Shown here: one piece after another, positions 34,187-42,052 of the stretch
How the letters are laid out: every line of letters starts with the position of its first letter
Numbering within the stretch: position 1 is the first letter of the stretch
NCBI RefSeq assembly: GCF_000802385.1
Contig: NZ_JTDN01000002.1
Span: 558,001 to 622,000, forward strand
Direction: 5' to 3'
Origin: Croceibacterium mercuriale
Lineage (GTDB): Bacteria; Pseudomonadota; Alphaproteobacteria; Sphingomonadales; Sphingomonadaceae
Length of the DNA: 64,000 nt
Program-made: the position numbers and the translations under genes
The notes under the pieces: generated by a model
Database searches by the model: none
What the model was told of the DNA's origin: nothing
The model's input: only the letters and a program-made list of their open reading frames with translations

Positions 34187-34645
34187 ATGACCATCGCCGC
34201 CATCCTGCAAGAGCGCGACCACGAGATTGTCCATTGCACCCCCGGCACCAGCGTGGGCGATGCCGCCCGGCTGCTGGCCGAGCGCCGCATCGGCGCGCTG
34301 CCGGTGATGGCCGCGCCGGACGGCGGCACCAGCGGCGCGGTGCAGGGCATCTTTTCCGAACGGGACCTGCTGTATTGCCTGGCGCATGAAGGCGTGGCCG
34401 TGCTGGACCGCCCGGTGGCGGAGGTGATGACCAGTCCGGTCATCAGCGTGCGGCGCGACACCGCCGTGCTGGATGCGCTTGCGCTGATGACCGAACAGCG
34501 CGTCCGCCACCTGCCGGTGCTGGAAGGCGATGGCGGGGACGGGGTGCTGGTCGGCTTCCTGTCGATCGGCGACCTGGTGAAGTACCGGCTGGAGAAGATG
34601 GAGCGCGAGGCGGAGGCGATGCGCGAATATATCCGCAGCGCGTGA
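34187..34645 (+). CDS. Two-CBS-domain protein
   Basis: This 152-aa stand-alone protein consists of a pair of CBS domains (about 8-75 and 80-142). These typically bind AMP/ATP or S-adenosyl ligands and act as energy sensors. The first has PGTSVGDAARLLAERRIGALPVM, cited only for place, and the second VMTSPVISVRRDTAV ... RVRHLPVLEGDGG. The C-terminal helix EKMEREAEAMREYI is common in this family. The ATG at 34187 follows GGGGAGAGGAAGCC, an excellent ribosome site. Ligand and partner are unknown. Confidence 0.88.
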   Translation: MTIAAILQERDHEIVHCTPGTSVGDAARLLAERRIGALPVMAAPDGGTSGAVQGIFSERDLLYCLAHEGVAVLDRPVAEVMTSPVISVRRDTAVLDALALMTEQRVRHLPVLEGDGGDGVLVGFLSIGDLVKYRLEKMEREAEAMREYIRSA

Positions 34646-34736
34646 TCCTTCGACAGGCCCCGGACGGAGCGGGGTTGTGGGAGAGCCGCACCCCGCGCCG
34701 CTTGAGCCATGGCTGCCGCCCCCCTACATTGCCCGC

Positions 34737-35096
34737 ATGAGCAGCGCCCCCGCCACCGTCGCCCCCGATTCCGCCATCCCCGTGCTGACCCCCGCCGCCG
34801 CGGCGCGGGTGCAGGCGATCGCCGCGAAGCTGGGCAAGCCCGCCGTGCTGCGGCTGGCGGTGGAAGGGGGCGGCTGTTCCGGATTCCAGTACCGCTTCGG
34901 CCTGGCCGATGGCGTGGACGCCGATGACCGGGTGAGCGAGACGGGCGGCGTGCGGCTGGCGGTCGACCCGGTCAGCCTGGACCTGGTGGCCGGCTGCACG
35001 GTCGATTTCGTCGAGTCGCTGGGCGGTGCGGCGTTCAAGGTGGACAATCCACAGGCAGCGGCCGGCTGCGGCTGCGGCTCCAGCTTCGGCATCTGA
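34737..35096 (+). CDS. erpA: Iron-sulfur cluster insertion protein ErpA
   Basis: ErpA is an A-type carrier delivering Fe-S clusters to client apoproteins. The 119-aa protein has the conserved cysteines in GGGCSGFQYRFG and the C-terminal GCGCGSSFGI. The LTPAAAARVQAI start of the HesB domain is also clear. It is separate from the suf-linked sufA at 5199. The ATG at 34737 gives standard length. It is followed 13 bp later by the exonuclease III gene, so they are probably co-transcribed. Confidence 0.92.
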   Translation: MSSAPATVAPDSAIPVLTPAAAARVQAIAAKLGKPAVLRLAVEGGGCSGFQYRFGLADGVDADDRVSETGGVRLAVDPVSLDLVAGCTVDFVESLGGAAFKVDNPQAAAGCGCGSSFGI

Positions 35097-35109
35097 GCCG
35101 GAACGGCCG

Positions 35110-35880
35110 ATGCGGATCGCCAGCTTCAACATCAATGGCGTCAAGGCGCGCCTGCCGCGGCTGCTGGAATGGCTGGAGGAGCGTCGCCCGGCGGTCGCCT
35201 GCCTGCAGGAGATCAAGAGCCAGGACGAGACCTTCCCGGCCGAGGAATTCGCGAAGATCGGCTACCACGCGATCTGGCACGGGCAGAAGGGCTTCAACGG
35301 AGTGGCGATCCTGGCTGACGGCGCGCCGCCGGTGGAGATCGCCCGCGGCCTGCCCGGCGACCCGGAGGACGTGCAGTCCCGCCTGATCGAGGCGGAGGTG
35401 AACGGGGTGCATATCGTCAACCTGTACCTGCCGAACGGCAATCCGCAGCCCGGCCCGAAATTCGACTACAAGCTGGCCTGGATGGCGCGCCTGCGCACCC
35501 GGATGCAGGAACTGCTGGCGGCGGAGCGGCCGACCGTGGTGCTGGGCGACTACAATGTCATCCCGCATGACCGCGATACCTTCAGCGTGCGGGCCATGGC
35601 AGCCGATGCGCTGATGCAGCCGGAAAGCCGGGACGCGTATTTCCGCCTGCTGGCGGATGGCTGGACGGACGCGATCGACACGCTGAACCCGCAAGGCGGG
35701 GTGTGGACCTTCTGGGACTATCAGGCCGGCGCCTGGCAGCGGGACCACGGTTTCCGCATCGATCACCTGCTGCTGAGTCCGCAGGCAGCGGACCGGCTGG
35801 TCGCAGCCGGGGTGGACAAGGATTATCGTGGACGGGAAAAGGCCAGCGATCACGCGCCCGTCTGGGTGGAGCTGGCCTGA
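35110..35880 (+). CDS. xth: Exodeoxyribonuclease III (AP endonuclease family)
   Basis: The 256-aa product is an exonuclease III/AP endonuclease of the endonuclease-exonuclease-phosphatase fold, repairing abasic sites. Motifs are MRIASFNINGVKARL, metal-binding Glu34 in CLQEIKSQ, NLYLPNGNP, LGDYNVIPHDRD and the catalytic SDHAPVWVEL at the C-terminus. The ATG at 35110 is 13 bp from erpA. The active-site residues are all present. Typical length for the Xth family is 250-270 aa. Confidence 0.93.
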   Translation: MRIASFNINGVKARLPRLLEWLEERRPAVACLQEIKSQDETFPAEEFAKIGYHAIWHGQKGFNGVAILADGAPPVEIARGLPGDPEDVQSRLIEAEVNGVHIVNLYLPNGNPQPGPKFDYKLAWMARLRTRMQELLAAERPTVVLGDYNVIPHDRDTFSVRAMAADALMQPESRDAYFRLLADGWTDAIDTLNPQGGVWTFWDYQAGAWQRDHGFRIDHLLLSPQAADRLVAAGVDKDYRGREKASDHAPVWVELA

Positions 35881-35909
35881 TCCGTCGGCAGCCGCAGCAC
35901 GGGCTGTCC

Positions 35910-36227
35910 TTACCCGCCGCGTCCGACCCGGTCGGTCATGACCTCGGCGAACTGCACCGCCACATCGCGCCGCGCCTGGCGGTAGCAACGGGCCTCGTTC
36001 TGGGTGCTCAGCAGCGTCTGGTTCGTGGGATAGCGGCAGACCTGCTTCGCAGCGCGGTTCAGCCGGCGCTGCAGCGTGACCTGCCCGTCCTGGGTGGCGA
36101 GGTCGAGATCGTCGTGCATCACGGCGACGCTCACGGTCTCGCGGCCGTCGGCGGCGGCGGCCGGCAGGGCCAGGGTGCCGCTCGCGGCGACGGCGGCGGC
36201 GATCAGGGTGGCGGTGGTCTTGAACAT
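35910..36227 (-). CDS. UrcA family exported protein
   Basis: UrcA proteins are small exported proteins of unknown function common in sphingomonads and relatives. The 105-aa precursor has a signal peptide (about 1-26, ending LPAAAADG), then ETVSVAVMHDDLDLATQDGQ and LQRRLNRAAKQVCRYP. Cys62 and Cys79 are likely to form a disulfide. RRDVAVQFAEVM closes the domain. The ATG at 36227 follows AAGGAGAGAGGCATC, a strong ribosome site. A long perfect hairpin lies 41-80 bp upstream, in the presumed leader. Confidence 0.85.
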   Translation of the reverse strand: MFKTTATLIAAAVAASGTLALPAAAADGRETVSVAVMHDDLDLATQDGQVTLQRRLNRAAKQVCRYPTNQTLLSTQNEARCYRQARRDVAVQFAEVMTDRVGRGG

Positions 36228-36267
36228 GATGCCTCTCTCCTTGTTGGTGCGGTTCGGGTCGTGCGGT

Positions 36268-36307
36268 GTGCCCCGCCGGGCCCGGGACTGATGAGCCGGC
36301 GGGGCAC
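36268..36307. repeat. Perfect 12-bp inverted repeat upstream of the UrcA gene
   Basis: GTGCCCCGCCGG (36268-36279) and CCGGCGGGGCAC (36296-36307) match perfectly around a 16-nt loop. There is no U-tract on either strand. It lies in a 225-bp gap between the UrcA gene (-) and a small membrane-protein gene (+), and may be a leader structure, an operator or a terminator-like element. Confidence 0.6.
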
Positions 36308-36452
36308 GAGTCACGGGATAGGCGGTTGCCGCGCCCCTCGCCTGCTGCCATCGATCGGCCATGGACGGCGTTCGACCACGGGCAGGCAGGATGGGTGAAC
36401 GGCCGCATGCGCCCGCCAAAGCGCGTTTGTGGCCCGACGGGCGGCGTGCCGC

Positions 36453-36707
36453 ATGGCGCTGATCGTCGCCTTCCTGCTCGGCATCGCCAATTTCGCGCTG
36501 CACGCCGCGGTGCTGGAACGGCGCCGGCAGCTGCTGGCGGGCATGGGCTGGCCACAATGGGCCGGGCGGGCCAGCATGGTGGCGGAGTTCGCCGTGCTGC
36601 TGGGCGCGCTGCTCCTGGTGCAGGGTGGTTACCCCCAGTGGGTGTGGCTGTATGCCGGCTATACGCTGGTCAATGCGGCGGGCGGCTGGCTGCTGCTGCG
36701 GCAGTAA
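36453..36707 (+). CDS. Small hydrophobic membrane protein of unknown function
   Basis: This 84-aa protein has three predicted membrane segments (about 2-20, 37-57 and 60-82) joined by short polar loops (ERRRQLLAGMGWPQWAG). It is not recognised as a named family. The ATG at 36453 is preferred; a GTG at 36429 would add eight residues. It precedes the lipid-kinase-like gene by 57 bp in the same direction. The amphipathic positive loop after helix 1 suggests an inner-membrane location. Confidence 0.55.
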   Translation: MALIVAFLLGIANFALHAAVLERRRQLLAGMGWPQWAGRASMVAEFAVLLGALLLVQGGYPQWVWLYAGYTLVNAAGGWLLLRQ

Positions 36708-36764
36708 TGACGGGGGCGGCATCACGATGCGCGGGAACAGGCAGGCGCGCCGGCGCTTTGGCGG

Positions 36765-37616
36765 ATGATGGCTGAACCTCGCGCCCTATGGCTGGTCAAC
36801 AATGCCTCCAGCGGCAGCAATGATGACGATGCGCTCCAGGCGCTCGACAAGTGTTGCGGCACGCATGGCGTGCGCGTGGCGCAGCGGACGACATTCCCCA
36901 AGCATGACCTGCCCACACCGGCGATGCTGGATGCGGCCGGAATCGGGCTGGTGGCGGTGTTTGCCGGCGACGGCACGATAAACGCCACGATCAGCGCGCT
37001 GGCCGGCTGGGGCGGGGAGGTGCTGGTCCTGCCGGGCGGCACCATGAACCTGCTGTTCCACCGCCTGCATGGCGATCGCACCATGGACCAGGTGATCGCC
37101 GACGCCGCCGCCGGCCGCTATCAGGCGCGCCGCCCAGGCCTTGCCCGCAGCGATGCGGGCGACGCACTGGCGGGCGTGCTGGCCGGGCCGGGCACCAGCT
37201 GGAACCAGGTGCGCGAGGCGATGCGCGATGTCGCGGTGCTCGACCTGGCTGCGGGAGCGGTGGCGGCCGTCAGCGATTCGCTGGCGGGCGACATGATCGC
37301 CTGTGCCGACCCGGCGCTGGGCCGGGCGGAAGGATACCCGCTGCTGATGCTGACACCGACGGACGAGGGATTGCAGGTCGACGCCTACCGGGCCGAGACC
37401 GTCGGCGATTATCTGCAGCAGGGCTGGGCTTTGATGCGCCGCAATTTCCGCGACGGACCGCACGAAAAGCTGGGCACCGTCGACCAGGTCAGCTTCACCA
37501 GCCTGTCGGGCAAGCCGTTCGGCATGCTGATCGATGGCGAGCCGGCCGAGCCTGCCCCGAGAGCCACATTTACTCTGGCCCGATGCGAGGTTGACCTGAT
37601 AGCGACCGCTGCATGA
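36765..37616 (+). CDS. Diacylglycerol kinase-family (YegS/DagK-like) protein
   Basis: The 283-aa protein has the DAGK catalytic fold. Its nucleotide-binding motif is VFAGDGTINATISAL (about 65-79), where the usual GGDGT is AGDGT, and PGGTMNLLFHRL (about 92-103) matches PxGTxN. The N-terminal ALWLVNNASSGS matches the family's N-P-x-SG loop. Members phosphorylate diacylglycerol, sphingosine or other lipids; sphingolipid-making bacteria could use it that way, but the substrate is unknown. Its stop overlaps the next gene (ATGA), so the two are coupled. Confidence 0.8.
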   Translation: MMAEPRALWLVNNASSGSNDDDALQALDKCCGTHGVRVAQRTTFPKHDLPTPAMLDAAGIGLVAVFAGDGTINATISALAGWGGEVLVLPGGTMNLLFHRLHGDRTMDQVIADAAAGRYQARRPGLARSDAGDALAGVLAGPGTSWNQVREAMRDVAVLDLAAGAVAAVSDSLAGDMIACADPALGRAEGYPLLMLTPTDEGLQVDAYRAETVGDYLQQGWALMRRNFRDGPHEKLGTVDQVSFTSLSGKPFGMLIDGEPAEPAPRATFTLARCEVDLIATAA

Positions 37617-38470
37617 GTACCGAGACCCTGCTGTTCCATATCAGTGACGTGCATTTCGGGCTGGAGGACAGCCGTGCCGTCAACTGGGCGCGGGACGAGA
37701 TCGCCCGGCAGCAGCCCGACGGCGTGGCGTTGACCGGCGATCTGACGATGCGCGCGCGCAGCCATGAATTCACCGCCGCCTGCCGCTGGATCCAGTCGCT
37801 GGACGCGCCGGTGACCGTCGGCGTCGGCAATCACGACCTGCCCTATTTCAACCTGCTGGAGCGGTTCTTCGCGCCCTATCGCCGGTTCGGCGCGGTGCAG
37901 GCGCTGGTGGAGCGGGAACTGGACCTGCCCGGCCTGGCGATCGTGCCGCTGAAGACCGCCATCCGCGCGCAACCGCGCTTCAACTGGTCCAAGGGCTGGG
38001 TGACGAAGGCCGCATTGCGCCGCTGCCTGGCCGCGATCGATGCCTTGCCGGCAGGCACCCGCGCGCTGGTGGCGGTGCACCACCCCTTGCGGGAGGTCGG
38101 CACGAAAGGCACCGCGCTGACCCATGGCGGCAGCCATGCACTGGCCCAGCTGGCGAAGCGGAACGTGCTGGGCGTGCTGAGCGGCCATGTGCACGACCCG
38201 TTCGACATCGTGGAGCAGACGCCGCACGGGCCGGTGCGGATGATCGGCGCCGGCACCCTGTCGCAGCGGGTCCGTTCCACCCCGCCATCCTTCAACGAAT
38301 TGCGGTGGGACGGGCAGACGCTGCAGGTGCGCGCACGTAACCTGGCGGAGGTGCCAACGCCGGAGATGCAGATCGACGACGTGCCGGAAGACGCCATGCC
38401 CCCCCGTACACCCGGCGAGCCGGTCGCCCCGGTGGGTGCGGTGCCGGCGGTCGATCCGCCGGTGCATTGA
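37613..38470 (+). CDS. Calcineurin-like metallophosphoesterase
   Basis: This 285-aa protein is a cytoplasmic metallophosphoesterase with the standard metal-binding motifs: HISDVHFG (Asp12, His14), TGDLTMR, VGVGNHDLPYF and the C-terminal LSGHVHDP. No signal peptide is seen. It is translationally coupled to the lipid-kinase-like gene, which suggests a shared phospholipid or phosphate substrate pathway, possibly UDP-diacylglucosamine-like or cyclic-nucleotide chemistry, but the substrate cannot be read from sequence. Its C-terminal about 40 residues are Pro-rich and probably flexible. Confidence 0.82.
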   Translation: MSTETLLFHISDVHFGLEDSRAVNWARDEIARQQPDGVALTGDLTMRARSHEFTAACRWIQSLDAPVTVGVGNHDLPYFNLLERFFAPYRRFGAVQALVERELDLPGLAIVPLKTAIRAQPRFNWSKGWVTKAALRRCLAAIDALPAGTRALVAVHHPLREVGTKGTALTHGGSHALAQLAKRNVLGVLSGHVHDPFDIVEQTPHGPVRMIGAGTLSQRVRSTPPSFNELRWDGQTLQVRARNLAEVPTPEMQIDDVPEDAMPPRTPGEPVAPVGAVPAVDPPVH

Positions 38471-38489
38471 ACAGTGGCTGAGGCGGCGG

Positions 38490-38762
38490 TCAGTCCGCCG
38501 TTGCCAGCATTGCCCAGACCAGCACGGCCAGAGCCAGCACAGCCAGCAGCGCCGCGATACGCAGCCCTGCCGGGCGGATGCGACGCGCCCCTTCGACCAG
38601 CACGCCCGTGCCCAGCAGCAGCACGGCCAGCGCGGCAAAATCCTCTACCCCCCAGCGCATCGCCGAGGTGAAGCGCATGGCGAGCGCCGGCAGGAGCAGC
38701 AGCGCGGCGGCACCGATCCACAACGGGTGACTCGACAGGCGGGCGGGGGTGGTGCTGACCAT
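38490..38762 (-). CDS. Small membrane protein of unknown function
   Basis: This 90-aa product has three hydrophobic stretches (about 14-30, 40-56 and 68-86), with conserved-looking Arg/Trp between them (AMRFTSAMRWGVEDF). It is similar in kind to short integral membrane proteins annotated only as hypothetical. It converges with the metallophosphoesterase gene and lies beyond the rplM-rpsI terminator. There is nothing in it to suggest an enzymatic role. The ATG at 38762 is the first in frame. Confidence 0.5.
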   Translation of the reverse strand: MVSTTPARLSSHPLWIGAAALLLLPALAMRFTSAMRWGVEDFAALAVLLLGTGVLVEGARRIRPAGLRIAALLAVLALAVLVWAMLATAD

Positions 38763-38797
38763 GCGGGCAGGCTGCGCCCGGCGCTGCGGCCGGGCAA

Positions 38798-38830
38798 CAA
38801 AAAAGGGCGGCCCCGCAGGACCGCCCTTTC
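38798..38830 (-). terminator. Intrinsic terminator of the rplM-rpsI operon
   Basis: On the minus strand AAAGGGCGG (38821-38829) pairs with CCGCCCTTT (38802-38810) around TCCTGCGGGG, followed by a run of T residues. It lies 20 bp after the rpsI stop codon. Confidence 0.9.
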
Positions 38831-38849
38831 TGTGTTCGGAGAAGACCGA

Positions 38850-39383
38850 TCAGCGCTTGGAGAACTGGAAGCTCCGGCGCGCCTTGGCGCGGCCATACTT
38901 CTTGCGTTCCACGGTGCGGCTGTCGCGGGTCAGGAACCCGGCGGCCTTGACGGCGGCGCGCAGGGCCGGCTCGTACTTGGTCAGCGCCTGGCTGATGCCA
39001 TGCTTGACCGCGCCGGCCTGGCCGGACAGGCCGCCGCCCTTGACGGTGGCGATCACGTCGTACTGGCCTTCACGCTCCGCCACCTGGAACGGCTGGTTGA
39101 TCACCAGGCGCAGGGTGGGACGTGCGAAGTAGCTTTCCTGCTCGCGGCCATTGACCACGACCTTGCCGCTGCCGGGCTTGATCCACACGCGGGCGACGGC
39201 ATCCTTGCGGCGGCCGGTCGCATAGGCACGGCCCTGCGCGTCGATGATCTGCTCCCGCAGGGGCATGGTGGACACGCGCGGCGTGTTGACGGTGGCTTCG
39301 CCGGCATCGTCGCCGCCATTGCTGGCAGCGCCCAGATCCTGCAGATCGGCCAGGTCGGTGACGGTGTTGGTGGTGTCGGCCAT
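38850..39383 (-). CDS. rpsI: 30S ribosomal protein S9
   Basis: S9 is a small-subunit ribosomal protein whose C-terminal tail reaches the P-site tRNA. The 177-aa product has the conserved core [20 protein letters not shown] (about 54-73), [15 protein letters not shown], and [19 protein letters not shown]. The basic tail is RRSFQFSKR. An acidic N-terminal extension of about 45 residues is present, usual in alphaproteobacteria but longer than the 130-aa E. coli protein. Its ATG overlaps the rplM stop (TAATG). Confidence 0.97.
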   Translation of the reverse strand: MADTTNTVTDLADLQDLGAASNGGDDAGEATVNTPRVSTMPLREQIIDAQGRAYATGRRKDAVARVWIKPGSGKVVVNGREQESYFARPTLRLVINQPFQVAEREGQYDVIATVKGGGLSGQAGAVKHGISQALTKYEPALRAAVKAAGFLTRDSRTVERKKYGRAKARRSFQFSKR

Positions 39384-39862
39384 TACGCGGCAGCCTTGTT
39401 CTTGCGGTTCATGGAAGCGACGTCGAGCGCGGCGGGCTGCTGCCCGGCATGCGGATGATCGGTACCGGCATACAAGTGCAGGGCGCGCATCTGGTCACGA
39501 CCCAGCGGGCCGCGCGGAATCATGCGCTCCACGGCCTTCTCCAGCACACGCTCCGGGAAGCGGCCGTCCAGCACCTTGGCTGCGGTCGTAGCCTTGATGC
39601 CGCCGGCATAGCCGGTGTGCTTGTAGTAGGTCTTCTGATCACGCTTGTTGCCGGTGAAGCGGACCTTGTCGGCATTGATGACGATCACGTGGTCGCCGCA
39701 ATCGACATGCGGGGTGTAGCTCGGCTTGTGCTTGCCGCGCAGATGGTTGGCGACGATCACCGCCAGGCGGCCCACGACCAGCCCCTCGGCATCGATCACA
39801 TGCCACTTCTTTTCGACTTCGGCCGGCTTGATCGACCGTGTCTGCTTGCTCAGCGCCTTCAT
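39383..39862 (-). CDS. rplM: 50S ribosomal protein L13
   Basis: L13 is an early-assembling large-subunit protein. The 159-aa product has [20 protein letters not shown] (about 20-39), [33 protein letters not shown] and [18 protein letters not shown], all characteristic. The ATG at 39862 follows GGAGCAGCC; an in-frame upstream ATG at 39910 is rejected because it falls between the promoter and this good ribosome site and adds non-family sequence. It is the first gene of the rplM-rpsI operon, with a clear promoter upstream (39942-39970). Confidence 0.97.
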   Translation of the reverse strand: MKALSKQTRSIKPAEVEKKWHVIDAEGLVVGRLAVIVANHLRGKHKPSYTPHVDCGDHVIVINADKVRFTGNKRDQKTYYKHTGYAGGIKATTAAKVLDGRFPERVLEKAVERMIPRGPLGRDQMRALHLYAGTDHPHAGQQPAALDVASMNRKNKAAA

Positions 39863-39941
39863 GGCTGCTCCGTTTGCTTGAACTGCTTGAGTGATTCGCT
39901 CGGGGCGCACGGCAGGGCCGGTCCTTGGCGAAGTGGCCGCG

Positions 39942-39970
39942 CTTTAAGCTGCGGCACCGCAAACGGTCAA
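39942..39970 (-). promoter_or_regulatory. Promoter of rplM-rpsI
   Basis: On the minus strand TTGACC (39970-39965), a 17-bp spacer, then TTAAAG (39947-39942). It lies about 80 bp before the rplM start, giving a leader of about 70 nt. This is the clearest sigma-70-type promoter seen in the window. Confidence 0.75.
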
Positions 39971-40022
39971 GGTTTTCCGCCGGTTTGCGGGCCGGTAAAA
40001 TAATACCGTGCCGCCGGATGCG

Positions 40023-40799
40023 TCAGGAAAGCGGGCGCAAGGTCCAGCTTTCCACCGTGCGCTTGTGGTGGCCGCCGACCTCCGTGATGATCTCCCGCTG
40101 CGCTTCCGTCAGCAGGCCGGTCTCCGGCGTGCGCGCCATGTGATAGCTGGCGGTGACCACGCCTTCGCTGCCATCCGGCAGGTTCACCGTGCGGCTTTCG
40201 TGATGCTGCGCGCGCTCGGGCGCGAACAGGTCCGGGGGCAGGGTGGTCAGCAGCAGCAGCGCGTTCTCGTGGATAGCGCGGGCGAAGCGGGCCAGCTCCT
40301 CGGCATCCTTGGGCACCTTCGCCGCTTCGCCGATGGTGGTCAGCACCTGCGTGATCGCCTCGTTCAGCTGCGGCGCCTCTTGCACTTCGTTCAGGCCGAC
40401 GATGTGCCCGGTATCGGTCAGGTGCAGGGGAAACAGGCCCTGCTCCACCCGCTGCCGCTCCAGCTGCACGAACCGGTCCAGCTGCGGCGGGGCGTCCACC
40501 TCCACCCCGACCTGTTCCCCGGTGACGAGGTAGCCATCCTCCGCCCGCTCGAACCGGATCGCGAAGGATCGGGTGACCACGAACAGCTTGCCGTCGCGCA
40601 GCTCCCGCTGCAGGCGGCGGGTATAGAGCATGGGCGTGGCCGGCGGCTCGAAGCGGAGCGATGGCCTGTCCGCCGGCGGCGGCGCCAGCGCCTGGTCCGA
40701 TCCGCTGGCCAGCACCGGTACCGGCAGCACCAGCAGAGCGAGCAGCGCGGCCTGCCCGATGGCGGAACGGCCGGTCAGGGCATGGCGCGGCGTCGTCAC
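40023..40799 (-). CDS. Exported protein of unknown function coupled to ctaA
   Basis: This 258-aa protein has a likely signal peptide (about 1-32, ending VPVLASG) and a soluble periplasmic domain rich in charged residues. Examples are FEPPATPMLYTRRLQRELRDG, DAPPQLDRFVQLERQRVEQG and LTTIGEAAKVPKDAEELARF. No known family or catalytic motif is recognised. The start is GTG 40799, overlapping the ctaA stop (GTGA), which strongly suggests co-translation; the longer in-frame reading runs across ctaA and is rejected. A role in heme A or cytochrome oxidase assembly is only suggested by position. Confidence 0.65.
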   Translation of the reverse strand: MTTPRHALTGRSAIGQAALLALLVLPVPVLASGSDQALAPPPADRPSLRFEPPATPMLYTRRLQRELRDGKLFVVTRSFAIRFERAEDGYLVTGEQVGVEVDAPPQLDRFVQLERQRVEQGLFPLHLTDTGHIVGLNEVQEAPQLNEAITQVLTTIGEAAKVPKDAEELARFARAIHENALLLLTTLPPDLFAPERAQHHESRTVNLPDGSEGVVTASYHMARTPETGLLTEAQREIITEVGGHHKRTVESWTLRPLS

Positions 40800-41899
40800 G
40801 CGCCGCGCCTCCCGATCACATGCACGCCCCAGGCGGTGGCTATCACCAGCAGCGCGCCGACCAGCTGGTGCAGCACCGCGATCCACAGCGCGACACCCGT
40901 CAGCACGGTGGCGATCCCCAGCAGGATCTGCGTGCCGAAGGCGCAATGGATGGCGACGGATGCCGGCCGCGAGCCTGCCTTGCGCACGCGCCGCGCCAGC
41001 ACCACCAGCGCCGCCACCGCGACAAAGGCCCACCAGCGATGCAGCCAGTGGACCGCGAACGGATCGCTGGTCAGCGCCCGCAACGCACCCCCGCCCAGGC
41101 CCAGGTCCGGCACCAGCCGTCCACCCATCAGCGGCCAGCTGTCGCTGGCATGGCCGGCATCCAGCCCGGCGACCCAGGCGCCCAGCAGCAGCTGCACGAA
41201 CAGCACCGTCGCCACCAGCAGGCCGGTACCGGTCAGCCGCGCGTGCGTTGCCGCATCCCGCGTCAGCTGCAGCCGGCGCAGGTCCAGCGCGGTCCAGACC
41301 AGCCCCGCCAGCGTGAACAGGGCGGTCAGCAGATGGATCGACAGCCAGAAATGGCTGACGCTGGTGCGCGTACCCGCCAGGCCAGACCGGACCATGAACC
41401 AGCCGAATACCCCCTGCAGCGCCCCGAGCGCCAGCAGCGCCAGCAGCCGCGGCAGATATCCGGCCGGGATCGCCCGCCGCAACCAGAACCAGGCCAGCGG
41501 CAGCGCGAACGCCAGGCCGATCACCCGGCCCAGCAGGCGGTGGGCCCATTCCCAGAAATAGATGAACTTGTAGTCGGCCAGTGTCATGCCGGCGGGCCCG
41601 GTGACCTGCCGGTACTCGGGGATCTGGCGATAGGCGGCGAACTCCGCCTCCCACTGGCCTTGCGTCAGCGGGGGGATCGCGCCGGTCACCGGCTTCCATT
41701 CGGTGATCGACAGGCCGCTTTCGGTCAGCCGGGTAATGCCGCCCACCACCACCATCAGCACCACCAGCGTCGCCACGATCCACAGCCATCGCGCCACCGC
41801 CAGCGGCCGTGCGGTAGCATGCGGAGCGTCGCGGGCAGGGGCAGTGGCGGGGCCATTGCTGGGATGGGCATGCGCATTGCCCGGGATGCGAGTGACCAT
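40796..41899 (-). CDS. ctaA: Heme A synthase (COX15/CtaA family)
   Basis: CtaA oxidises heme O to heme A for cytochrome c oxidase. The 367-aa protein has eight predicted membrane segments and the conserved histidine-containing motifs FWEWAHRLLGR, SHFWLSIHLLTAL, VHWLHRWWAFV and AVLHQLVGAL, which ligate heme b and substrate heme. GGITRLTESGLSITEW is the signature of the alphaproteobacterial (type 2) form. The N-terminal 35 residues are His/Pro/Ala-rich and probably cytoplasmic. It is coupled to a downstream unknown gene. No oxidase subunit genes are in the window. Confidence 0.95.
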   Translation of the reverse strand: MVTRIPGNAHAHPSNGPATAPARDAPHATARPLAVARWLWIVATLVVLMVVVGGITRLTESGLSITEWKPVTGAIPPLTQGQWEAEFAAYRQIPEYRQVTGPAGMTLADYKFIYFWEWAHRLLGRVIGLAFALPLAWFWLRRAIPAGYLPRLLALLALGALQGVFGWFMVRSGLAGTRTSVSHFWLSIHLLTALFTLAGLVWTALDLRRLQLTRDAATHARLTGTGLLVATVLFVQLLLGAWVAGLDAGHASDSWPLMGGRLVPDLGLGGGALRALTSDPFAVHWLHRWWAFVAVAALVVLARRVRKAGSRPASVAIHCAFGTQILLGIATVLTGVALWIAVLHQLVGALLVIATAWGVHVIGRRGA

Positions 41900-41997
41900 G
41901 AAGGTGTGTTGGCATACGCAGGGAAAATCGCAAGTGGCACTGCACGCGGTTGATTATCTGCCGACGAAAGTTGCGCGGGTGCTTGTGGTGCGGCCGG

Positions 41998-42030
41998 GCG
42001 GCGGGCAGGCAGCTGGCATCTGCCCGCCGC
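41998..42030. repeat. Perfect 11-bp inverted repeat before the DUF885 gene
   Basis: GCGGCGGGCAG (41998-42008) and CTGCCCGCCGC (42020-42030) enclose an 11-nt loop. The hairpin ends about 20 bp before the DUF885 start and would sit in its mRNA leader. There is no U-tract. Confidence 0.55.
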
Positions 42031-42052
42031 CGCCAACCGGAGTTTGCCGCCC

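Noticed and set aside
33763-34710. A 315-codon minus-strand reading of the two-helix membrane protein
   Set aside because: The upstream two thirds are antisense to the CBS-domain gene, which has a strong ribosome site and clear domains. Only the last 99 codons look real.
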